Assembly: GCA_910573745.1 (NCBI GenBank)
Contig: CAJSYI010000023.1
Location: 1 to 40,362 of the forward strand
Length of the DNA: 40,362 nt
Source: Muribaculaceae bacterium
GTDB taxonomy: Bacteria; Bacteroidota; Bacteroidia; Bacteroidales; Muribaculaceae
Reading direction: 5' to 3'
Shown one piece after another: positions 18,088-25,333 of the stretch (positions within the stretch are counted from its first letter, which is position 1; each line of letters starts with the position of its first letter). The translations under genes were made by a program, and so were the position numbers. The notes below the pieces were generated by a model that worked only from the letters and a program-made list of their open reading frames with translations, was not told where the DNA came from and ran no database searches.

Positions 18088-19641
18088 ATGACCAACGCAG
18101 AAGAAAAGATTCAAGAGCTCATCGACAAGCGCGCTGAGGCACGCCTTGGAGGCGGTGAAAAGGCTATTGAAAAGCAGCATGCACGCGGCAAATACACTGC
18201 CCGCGAACGTATTGCCCAGCTCCTCGACGAGGGCAGCTTCGAAGAGCTCGACATGTTTGTAACGCACCGTTGCACCAACTTCGGTCAGGACAAGAAGCAC
18301 TTCCTCGGAGACGGAGTCGTTACCGGTTACGGAACGATTGACGGCCGACTCGTTTATGTGTTCGCACAGGACTTCACTGTATTCGGAGGCTCGCTTTCCG
18401 AGACTATGGCCCAGAAGATATGCAAGGTGATGGACCTCGCCATGAAGATGGGCGCACCCGTCATCGGACTCAACGACTCTGGCGGAGCTCGCATCCAGGA
18501 AGGCATAAACGCTCTTGCCGGATACGCAGAAATATTTGAGCGCAATATCCTCGCTTCCGGCGTTGTGCCGCAGATTTCCGCGATCCTCGGCCCTTGCGCA
18601 GGCGGAGCCGTCTACAGCCCTGCGCTGACCGACTTCACCATCATGACCAAAGGAATCTCCTATATGTTCCTCACAGGTCCTACTGTGGTCAAGACAGTTA
18701 CAGGCGAAGACGTAAGCCAGGAGCAGCTTGGAGGGGCTTCCGTACACTCCACCAAGAGCGGTGTAACACACTTCGCTGCAGAAGACGGAGAAGAGGCTCT
18801 TCGCATCATCCGTCAGCTCCTCAGCTACATCCCTCAGAACAACCTTGAGGAGACCCCGCTCCAGGAATGCAACGACCCCATCGACCGTCTCGCAGATGAA
18901 CTCAACACAATCATACCTGACAGCGCAAAACGTTCATACGACATCTATGACGTGATCCGCGCCATCGTCGACAACGGTGAGTTCCTTGAAGTACAGCGCG
19001 ACTATGCAAAGAACATCGTGGTCGGATTCGCCCGTATGAACGGCCAGGCAGTCGGCGTAGTGGCCAACCAGCCCAAAGTTCTTGCCGGTGTGCTCGACTC
19101 CAATGCTTCACGCAAGGGTGCACGATTCGTTCGCTTCTGCGACGCATTCAATATCCCTCTCGTTACGCTCGTAGACGTGCCGGGCTTCCTTCCCGGAACC
19201 GGCCAGGAGTACAACGGTGTCATCCTCCACGGCGCAAAGCTCCTCTATGCATACGGAGAAGCCACCGTGCCTAAGGTAACCGTTACGCTCCGCAAGAGCT
19301 ATGGCGGCAGCCACATCGTGATGAGCTGCAAGCAGCTCCGCGGCGACATGAACTACGCTTGGCCGACGGCAGAAATCGCTGTCATGGGTGCTGAAGGCGC
19401 TGTAGGCGTGCTCTACGCCAAAGACCTCAAAGGCGCAGCCGATCCCGCAGCTCTCAAGAAGGAGAAAGAGGACGAATACACCAAGCTATTTGCAAACCCC
19501 TATCAGGCAGCCAAATATGGCTACATAGACGACGTCATCGAACCTCGCAATACGCGTTTCCGCGTAATCCGCGCACTTCAGATGCTCGCCACCAAGAAGG
19601 AGACAAATCCTGCCAAGAAGCACGGGAACATCCCCCTCTGA
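18088..19641 (+). CDS. mmdA: methylmalonyl-CoA decarboxylase alpha (carboxyltransferase) subunit
   Basis: The carboxyltransferase of the Na+-translocating decarboxylase: it moves CO2 from methylmalonyl-CoA to the biotin carrier, releasing propionyl-CoA. The 517-residue protein has two crotonase-like halves. [29 protein letters not shown] and [12 protein letters not shown] lie in the first half, with [14 protein letters not shown] at the oxyanion site. The second half has [18 protein letters not shown] and [15 protein letters not shown]. It closely resembles propionyl-CoA carboxylase beta chains, but the four neighbouring genes show the Na+ pump context. Ends 34 bases before the gamma subunit. 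Confidence 0.93.
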   Translation: MTNAEEKIQELIDKRAEARLGGGEKAIEKQHARGKYTARERIAQLLDEGSFEELDMFVTHRCTNFGQDKKHFLGDGVVTGYGTIDGRLVYVFAQDFTVFGGSLSETMAQKICKVMDLAMKMGAPVIGLNDSGGARIQEGINALAGYAEIFERNILASGVVPQISAILGPCAGGAVYSPALTDFTIMTKGISYMFLTGPTVVKTVTGEDVSQEQLGGASVHSTKSGVTHFAAEDGEEALRIIRQLLSYIPQNNLEETPLQECNDPIDRLADELNTIIPDSAKRSYDIYDVIRAIVDNGEFLEVQRDYAKNIVVGFARMNGQAVGVVANQPKVLAGVLDSNASRKGARFVRFCDAFNIPLVTLVDVPGFLPGTGQEYNGVILHGAKLLYAYGEATVPKVTVTLRKSYGGSHIVMSCKQLRGDMNYAWPTAEIAVMGAEGAVGVLYAKDLKGAADPAALKKEKEDEYTKLFANPYQAAKYGYIDDVIEPRNTRFRVIRALQMLATKKETNPAKKHGNIPL

Positions 19642-19675
19642 CCCACTTTCAATCTTACACACATCGCATCATAAA

Positions 19676-20278
19676 ATGTTCAAGAAAGTTTTATTGACTG
19701 CGGCTATCAGCACGGTCTTCATGTCGGGGCATTCAGCCCCGGCTGAAGCCGTTGCTGAGCAGCAGCCGGCCACCGAAGTGGTTGCTTCACTGCCCGACGG
19801 ACAATTGGAAGTCTCCAATCCCGATTGGGACAACAGCGCGGAAACCGCTGCAGTGGAGGAGAGCACTACGGCCCGCAAGATGACCCAGGCCGAGAAAGCG
19901 CAGAATGCGGCTGAAAACGACTCCTGGGGTGGCGCGATCACCATAATCGCAATGACTATCGTGCTTGCAGCCCTGATAGTGCTGAGCATCCTTTTCCTCG
20001 GATTCGGCAAAATCTCATCGATGCTTATGGGAAGAAAGAAGCTCGAGGCTCATGGCATCACCAAGGAAGAAGCCGGAGACGACCACAAAGAAGTGGATTC
20101 CGGCGAGACATTCGCTGCAATAGCCCTCGCGCTTTCGCAGCACCTCGACCAACGCCATGACATTGAGGACACCATACTCACCATACGTCGTATGCGCAAG
20201 GCTTATTCACCTTGGAACTCCAAGATATACAACATACGCCCTGTACCTGCAATCCACCACAACGCACCGAAAAAATAA
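19676..20278 (+). CDS. mmdD: OadG-like gamma/delta subunit of the Na+ pump decarboxylase
   Basis: A 200-residue membrane protein that probably holds the decarboxylase complex together. A hydrophobic N-terminus (residues 1-20) looks like a signal or anchor. An Ala/Glu-rich linker and one strong TM helix at about residues 84-110 (IAMTIVLAALIVLSILFLGF) follow. The OadG family is short (about 80-120 residues) in Proteobacteria; the extension here, with a cytosolic tail containing DIEDTILTIRRMRKAYSPW, is of a kind I recall from Bacteroidales. The call rests mainly on position between mmdA and the biotin carrier. Gene symbol by analogy. Confidence 0.7.
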   Translation: MFKKVLLTAAISTVFMSGHSAPAEAVAEQQPATEVVASLPDGQLEVSNPDWDNSAETAAVEESTTARKMTQAEKAQNAAENDSWGGAITIIAMTIVLAALIVLSILFLGFGKISSMLMGRKKLEAHGITKEEAGDDHKEVDSGETFAAIALALSQHLDQRHDIEDTILTIRRMRKAYSPWNSKIYNIRPVPAIHHNAPKK

Positions 20279-20362
20279 CGAACAAGCCGTCAATGGCTAT
20301 GCTTGGCCAGTAAAGGTCGGGAAGGCGCATGACGAGCATTAATTTCTTTCAGACTCCCTAAA

Positions 20363-20815
20363 ATGAAACTCAAAGAATACAAGTATAAAATCAACGGCAT
20401 CAAGTTCACCGTCGGTGTCGGAGATATTGTCAACAACCAGGCACAGGTGGTGGTCAACGGAACGCCCTACACCGTGGAACTCGACGAGAACCAAGCACCC
20501 AAGGCTGCCGCCATCGCCTCGGCGGTGAAGCGTCCTGCCGCCGCACCCCGCACTGAAACCGGCGAAAAGGTGATCAACAAGCCGGCTCCGTCTGCCGGTT
20601 CTGCATCGGCTGTGAAGAGTCCTCTCCCCGGCACAATAATGAATTTCAAGGTGAGCGTAGGCGACACCGTGAATGCCGGCGACACAGTATGCGTGCTTGA
20701 GGCCATGAAGATGGAAAACGACATCCATACACAGAATTCCGGCACTGTTAAGAAAATCTGCGTAAACGTGGGCGATGCAGTTCTTGAAGGCGCAGACATC
20801 ATGATAATCGAATGA
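20363..20815 (+). CDS. mmdC: biotin carrier subunit of methylmalonyl-CoA decarboxylase
   Basis: Carries carboxybiotin from the alpha subunit to the membrane beta subunit. The 150-residue protein has an N-terminal KEYKYKINGIKFTVGVG segment, an Ala/Pro-rich flexible linker (about 48-85), and a biotinyl domain at about 80-150. The biotinylation site is K116 in LEAMKMEND, the near-universal AMKM motif. Flanking PLPGTIMNFKVSVGDTV and VKKICVNVGDAV complete the hammerhead fold. It lies 84 bases after the gamma subunit and 57 before mmdB. Confidence 0.94.
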   Translation: MKLKEYKYKINGIKFTVGVGDIVNNQAQVVVNGTPYTVELDENQAPKAAAIASAVKRPAAAPRTETGEKVINKPAPSAGSASAVKSPLPGTIMNFKVSVGDTVNAGDTVCVLEAMKMENDIHTQNSGTVKKICVNVGDAVLEGADIMIIE

Positions 20816-20872
20816 CGGCGGCATAACGCCCGTCAATGGTTGTTTTATTCATTTAAATAACGTTACAAAATC

Positions 20873-22042
20873 ATGATACTTCTTGCCAAGCATTCTTTCG
20901 GCGACTTCATGAGAGAGACATTATCCGCATTCTGGGAATTCACCGGATTCGCCAACTGCGAATGGACCAATCTCGTCATGCTTGCCGTAGGATGCTTCTT
21001 CATTTACCTCGCAATCAAAAAGAACTTCGAACCACTTCTGCTCGTTCCCATAGGATTCGGCATGCTCATAGGCAACATCCCCTTTGAGCCTGGTATGGAA
21101 ATCGGAATCTATGAAGAGGGTTCTGTTCTGAACATCCTGTACAATGGTGTGGAAAGAGGCTGGTATCCGCCACTGATCTTCCTCGGAATAGGCGCAATGA
21201 CCGACTTTTCGGCACTGCTCGCCAACCCGAAACTGATGATAATAGGAGCCTGCGCCCAGTTCGGCATCTTCGGAGCGTATATGCTTGCCCTTCTGTGCGG
21301 ATTCGACCCGCTTTCCGCTGGATGCGTCGCTATCATCGGCGGTGCCGACGGCCCGACAGCCATATTCACCACGTCGAAGCTCAATCCCGGCCTGCTGGGT
21401 GCGGTTGCAGTTTCAGCATATTCTTATATGGCTCTCATACCGTTGATCCAGCCTCCTTTGATGCGTCTGTTCACGACCCAAAAGGAACGCATGATCAAGA
21501 TGAAACCTGCGCGTGTTGTCTCACAGAACGAGAAAATCATCTTCCCGATCGTAGGACTCATCCTCACCTGCTTCGTGGTGCCTTCTGGCCTTCCCTTGCT
21601 CGGTATGCTTTTCTTCGGCAACCTCATACGTGAAAGCGGCGTTACCACACGCCTTGCCAAGACTGCGAGCAACGAGATGACAAACATCGTAACAATCCTT
21701 CTCGGCATGACCGTAGGCGCATCCACTCAGGCTGACAAGTTCCTGACTGTGGACACGCTTCTCATTTTCGGCCTCGGATTCTGCGCATTCGTCATAGCAT
21801 CCTCCGCAGGTGTGCTTTCCGTAAAGCTCTTCAACCTCTTCCTCCGCAAGGACAAGAAAATCAACCCGCTCATCGGAAATGCGGGAGTGTCGGCCGTTCC
21901 TATGGCGGCTCGCATCTCCAACAATGTCGGTCTGGAATATGACCCCAACAACTATCTGCTGATGCATGCCATGGGTCCCAACGTGGCCGGAGTAATCGGG
22001 TCTGCAGTAGCAGCCGGTGTATTGCTCAGCTTCCTCGGCTGA
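20873..22042 (+). CDS. mmdB: Na+-translocating decarboxylase beta subunit
   Basis: The 389-residue integral membrane subunit that decarboxylates carboxybiotin and exports Na+, conserving energy from propionate formation. About nine to eleven hydrophobic segments are visible. The signature GGADGPTAIFTTSKL, with the conserved aspartate for Na+ binding, follows the first group of helices. GNLIRESGVTTRLAKTASNE and GNAGVSAVPMAARISN are also typical of OadB/MmdB. A strong terminator directly follows the stop, closing the mce-mmd operon. Confidence 0.95.
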   Translation: MILLAKHSFGDFMRETLSAFWEFTGFANCEWTNLVMLAVGCFFIYLAIKKNFEPLLLVPIGFGMLIGNIPFEPGMEIGIYEEGSVLNILYNGVERGWYPPLIFLGIGAMTDFSALLANPKLMIIGACAQFGIFGAYMLALLCGFDPLSAGCVAIIGGADGPTAIFTTSKLNPGLLGAVAVSAYSYMALIPLIQPPLMRLFTTQKERMIKMKPARVVSQNEKIIFPIVGLILTCFVVPSGLPLLGMLFFGNLIRESGVTTRLAKTASNEMTNIVTILLGMTVGASTQADKFLTVDTLLIFGLGFCAFVIASSAGVLSVKLFNLFLRKDKKINPLIGNAGVSAVPMAARISNNVGLEYDPNNYLLMHAMGPNVAGVIGSAVAAGVLLSFLG

Positions 22043-22057
22043 CAGACAACAGTCATA

Positions 22058-22102
22058 AAGAGGCAGTCCTTGCGTATTACGCAAGGACTGCCTCTTTCTT
22101 TT
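22058..22102 (+). terminator. intrinsic terminator after mmdB
   Basis: A perfect 18-bp stem (22058-22075 with 22079-22096, loop ATT) is followed by TCTTTT. It starts 16 bases after the mmdB stop. Confidence 0.9.
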
Positions 22103-22269
22103 GCTCTTTATCATAGCGGATGCAATCAGTCAAATCGCCCTGTAAACAAAAATTAAAACGTTCTAATTAGTTTTTCCATTCATTTTAGGAAAATAATCAG
22201 CATTTTGCAGAACTAAATAGAGCAATCATTGTTATACAACAAGAAGAACCACTTCTTCTTAATCATGAT

Positions 22270-22611
22270 ATGATAACGGACGAAGTAATTAAGGAGATCT
22301 ATAAGAAATTCAGCAAGCCAGAGCGCGACGAGTCTGAATTGAACTTGGACTTTTTTGTTGACCTTCTCAAGGAACAACACGACATTCGTGTCATAGACAA
22401 TGAAATCGTGATAGGGAAACTTGAGGAGTTCAATCCGTTTCGTCGTTTCCTCAAACGAAGCCTGACCGCTGTCTTGGAGTTTGACAAAGTTGTGGCATTC
22501 GTGTTCCGCAACCACATATTGTTTCTCGGAAAAGATGAAGACACAATCAGGGTGCATATAAAACCTTCTCCAAAAAAGAGTTTTTTTGGTCGTCTTTTCG
22601 GTAAAAAATGA
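22270..22611 (+). CDS. hypothetical protein, 113 residues
   Basis: I do not recognise the family. The product has two helices at the N-terminus (MITDEVIKEIYKKF, then NLDFFVDLLKEQ), a short beta region (IRVIDNEIVIG), and a middle part FNPFRRFLKRSLTAVLEFDK. A beta-rich segment (VVAFVFRNHILFLGK) and a very basic tail ending KKSFFGRLFGKK follow. No signal peptide or TM helix is evident, so it is probably cytosolic, and the basic tail could touch nucleic acid or membrane. An ATG at 22265 lies in another frame; the ATG at 22270 opens this one. The 170 bases before it are AT-rich, and an 8-bp hairpin (22241-22260) lies just upstream of the start. It stands alone between terminators and promoters. 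Confidence 0.6.
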   Translation: MITDEVIKEIYKKFSKPERDESELNLDFFVDLLKEQHDIRVIDNEIVIGKLEEFNPFRRFLKRSLTAVLEFDKVVAFVFRNHILFLGKDEDTIRVHIKPSPKKSFFGRLFGKK

Positions 22612-22656
22612 GAATTTTGCGGCTCGCAAATACATCGCATTTCATAGCCTTACAAA

Positions 22657-22680
22657 CCCGCCTGCCATTGAAAGGCGGGG
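22657..22680 (+). terminator. weak hairpin after the 113-residue gene
   Basis: CCCGCCT (22657-22663) pairs with AGGCGGG (22673-22679). No T-run follows, so terminator function is uncertain. Confidence 0.35.
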
Positions 22681-22726
22681 TTCAGAAATCAGACATATTT
22701 TAAACACCACCTATCAGAGCCGGCTC

Positions 22727-22757
22727 TTTGTCCGCTCGTTTTTTTTTTGTAACTTTG
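22727..22757 (+). promoter_or_regulatory. promoter of the hydrolase / MurF-like pair
   Basis: TTTG at 22727-22730, a 19-base spacer including nine consecutive T plus the preceding CGTT region, and TAACTTTG at 22750-22757. It gives a leader of about 35 bases before the ATG at 22798. Confidence 0.75.
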
Positions 22758-22797
22758 CAGGTTGGATGCTATAAACTACCCTTTAAACCTGCTCTAA

Positions 22798-23574
22798 ATG
22801 GAAAAGGAAATAATCATCGACGGACTGCGCCTGAACTATGAGGAATGCGGAAATCCTGACGGACGCCCGATCATAATCATGCATGGTTGGGGATGCGACC
22901 ACACTACGGTAGCATCAATCCGCGACATAGTGAAAGAAAAGATGCACGTCTTCAACATCGATCTTCCCGGCCACGGCAAGAGCGATGAACCTACGTCGAT
23001 ATGGGGAGTGGATGATTTCACAAGGCTTGTGGAGAGGTTCATCAAAGACCTCGAAATAATCAATCCAGTGCTTTTAGGGCATTCTTTCGGTGGCAGAATA
23101 ACACTGCTATTGTCTTCAAGAAACCCTATACGGCAGGCCGTACTCGTAGATGCCGCAGGAATCAAGCCCCGCCGCAGCCTGAAATATCACGTCAAGGTAT
23201 ATTCCTACAAAGCCGTCAAGCATGCTCTTCCAGCCCTGTTCGGGAAAAAACTCGGCACTAAAATGCTCGACATATACAGGGGCAAAGCCGGCTCGGCAGA
23301 TTACCGGAACTCAACACCTGTGATGCGCGCAGTGATGAGCCGTTGCGTAAATGAAGACCTCAAGCCAGTGATGCCTTCCATAAAGGCTTCCACGCTGCTT
23401 ATATGGGGAGAGGAAGACACCGCCACCCCGCTTTCCGATGCCAAGACGATGGAAAATCTTATTCCTGACGCTGGCCTTGTGTCTTTTCCCGGATGCGGAC
23501 ACTATTCGTTTCTCGACAATCCTGCCGGGTTCAGGGCCGTGCTTCGCGAATTTCTGAAATCAGACTTAAAATAA
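22798..23574 (+). CDS. alpha/beta fold hydrolase
   Basis: A 258-residue esterase-like enzyme, probably cytosolic because no signal is seen. The oxyanion region is IIIMHGWGCDHTT. The nucleophile is S96 in the elbow GHSFGG, the acid D207 in LIWGEEDTATP, and the base H235 in FPGCGHYSFLDNP, so the triad is complete. The sequence cannot tell the substrate. The MurF-like ligase gene follows 29 bases downstream under the same promoter, so a role in cell-wall precursor or lipid metabolism is plausible but inferred. Length and fold match the general hydrolase family. Confidence 0.85.
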   Translation: MEKEIIIDGLRLNYEECGNPDGRPIIIMHGWGCDHTTVASIRDIVKEKMHVFNIDLPGHGKSDEPTSIWGVDDFTRLVERFIKDLEIINPVLLGHSFGGRITLLLSSRNPIRQAVLVDAAGIKPRRSLKYHVKVYSYKAVKHALPALFGKKLGTKMLDIYRGKAGSADYRNSTPVMRAVMSRCVNEDLKPVMPSIKASTLLIWGEEDTATPLSDAKTMENLIPDAGLVSFPGCGHYSFLDNPAGFRAVLREFLKSDLK

Positions 23575-23603
23575 ATGTTTTTAATACACAACACACCAAT
23601 CCA

Positions 23604-25199
23604 ATGACAGCATATTTCATCGCGGTTTACGTCATTTGTATTGCATATATGATCTTGAACTTCAGGTATGACATACAGATGCTCCAACAGAACAGCTACA
23701 GGATACGCCGTTATTACCGCTGGCTCGAAGACGGCAATTTCTTCTCTGCTTGGAGACTTACAGACGTGGCATTGCTTTTCCTCTTGTTTTCCACTCTTCT
23801 GAATACGGTTTTGGCGTCTTTCGTAGTGGCGGCTACGCTTCTCGTAAAAATTGTTGTTCTGCTGCGGCGCAAATACAAAAAACCGCTCGTGTTCACTCGC
23901 CGGGTATGGCGCATATATTCTGTTTCCGGAATCATTTCTGTCGCCGTGGTGGCGGCAGCCACAATAGTGTCGCTCCAAGCCAATGCAGATTCGTATAATC
24001 CCGCAACGCTTTCTCTCGGCACTATCCTGTTAATCACCATCTTCTCGTGGATTCCGGTGATAACAGCCGTGGCGTTGCTCACTCCTGTGGAAAAAGCCAT
24101 CAACCGCAGATACTACAATGAAGCGGCATCTATTTTAAAATCCATGCCAGAATTAAAGGTCATAGGCATAACCGGCTCTTACGGCAAGACAAGCACCAAG
24201 CACTACCTGAACCGGATCTTGTCGGAAAAATATGACGTATTGATGACTCCCGGCAGCTTCAACACGCCGATGGGGGTAATCAGAACCATACGCGAAATGA
24301 TGAAACCTTATAATCAGGTGTTCATCTGCGAAATGGGGGCAAAACAGAAAGGGGACGTGAAAGAAATTTGCGACCTCGTGCATCCCGATGCCGGCATAAT
24401 AACCGCCGTGGGGCCGATGCACCTCGAGACTTTCAAGACACTTGAAAACGTGCAATCCACCAAATTCGAGCTCGCCGACGCTTTGCCGGAGAACGGTTTG
24501 ATTGTGGTCAACAACGACTTTGAGGCGTGTGCGTCAAGACCTGTCTGCAATGTAGACTCAAAGCGTTACGGAGTGGCTTGTCCCGGCGGATGCGACTATC
24601 GCGCCACCGATGTCAGATATTCGCCTCAAGGAACGTCATTCACCGTAGAGGGGCCAGACGGATTCAGGATTGAACTGGAAACACGGCTCATCGGCGAATG
24701 CAACATCGCCAATCTCCTTGGAGCCGTAGTCATGGCCATCCACCTCGAAGTCCCTGCCGAGCGCATAAAATATGCCGTGGCAAGCATCGAGCAGGTGGAA
24801 CACCGGCTCAGCATCAGGCAGACTCCAGGCGGAACAACAATCATAGACGACGCTTTCAATTCCAACCCTACCGGTTCAAGGATGGCAGTCGATGTCCTCT
24901 CCCATTTCAAAGACGGCCGACGCATAATCGTAACCCCCGGAATGATTGAACTCGGAAAGGAACAGTTCACGCTCAACAAGGAACTCGGGGCGCACATAGG
25001 CCGTAACATAGACATCGCAGTAATAGTAGGTTCGTACAACCGTGATGCCATTGTGGCCGGAATACGTGAAAGCGGCTTTGATGAGCAGAACCTGCACATA
25101 GTGGACAGTTTCTCCGAATCGCAGACACTTCTGGCAAGATTGATGAGAGCCGGAGACACCGTTCTATATGAGAACGACCTGCCCGACACGTTCAAATGA
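23604..25199 (+). CDS. membrane-anchored MurF-like Mur ligase
   Basis: A 531-residue protein with about four hydrophobic helices (residues 1-20, 53-88, 108-125, 137-160) followed by a full Mur ligase. The ATP loop is GITGSYGKTSTKH (K195). ICEMGAKQKGDV supplies the metal glutamate, and GPMHLETFKTLENVQSTKFEL matches the central domain. The C-terminal part has EHRLSIRQTPGG and DDAFNSNPTGSRMAVDVL, the MurF hallmark. MurF adds D-Ala-D-Ala to UDP-MurNAc-tripeptide, but ordinary MurF is soluble and lies in the dcw cluster, so this is probably a paralogue acting at the membrane. The ATG at 23604 is preferred; an open frame back to 23493 overlaps the hydrolase gene. Substrate unknown. Confidence 0.8.
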   Translation: MTAYFIAVYVICIAYMILNFRYDIQMLQQNSYRIRRYYRWLEDGNFFSAWRLTDVALLFLLFSTLLNTVLASFVVAATLLVKIVVLLRRKYKKPLVFTRRVWRIYSVSGIISVAVVAAATIVSLQANADSYNPATLSLGTILLITIFSWIPVITAVALLTPVEKAINRRYYNEAASILKSMPELKVIGITGSYGKTSTKHYLNRILSEKYDVLMTPGSFNTPMGVIRTIREMMKPYNQVFICEMGAKQKGDVKEICDLVHPDAGIITAVGPMHLETFKTLENVQSTKFELADALPENGLIVVNNDFEACASRPVCNVDSKRYGVACPGGCDYRATDVRYSPQGTSFTVEGPDGFRIELETRLIGECNIANLLGAVVMAIHLEVPAERIKYAVASIEQVEHRLSIRQTPGGTTIIDDAFNSNPTGSRMAVDVLSHFKDGRRIIVTPGMIELGKEQFTLNKELGAHIGRNIDIAVIVGSYNRDAIVAGIRESGFDEQNLHIVDSFSESQTLLARLMRAGDTVLYENDLPDTFK

Positions 25200-25230
25200 C
25201 GGAAAATTTCCCCATTTGCGCAAATTTTAT

Positions 25231-25238
25231 TAATTTTG
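25231..25238 (+). promoter_or_regulatory. -7 element for gyrA
   Basis: TAATTTTG matches the -7 consensus about 95 bases before the gyrA ATG. At the right distance upstream there is only TTTC (25207-25210). Confidence 0.5.
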
Positions 25239-25333
25239 TATCTATATTGGTGGTTTGTGTATGCAACTACCTGAAGGTTAACGGAGAACGCATCGTATGA
25301 CGCGACTCCGCCGACAACAACAACCAACAAAAA

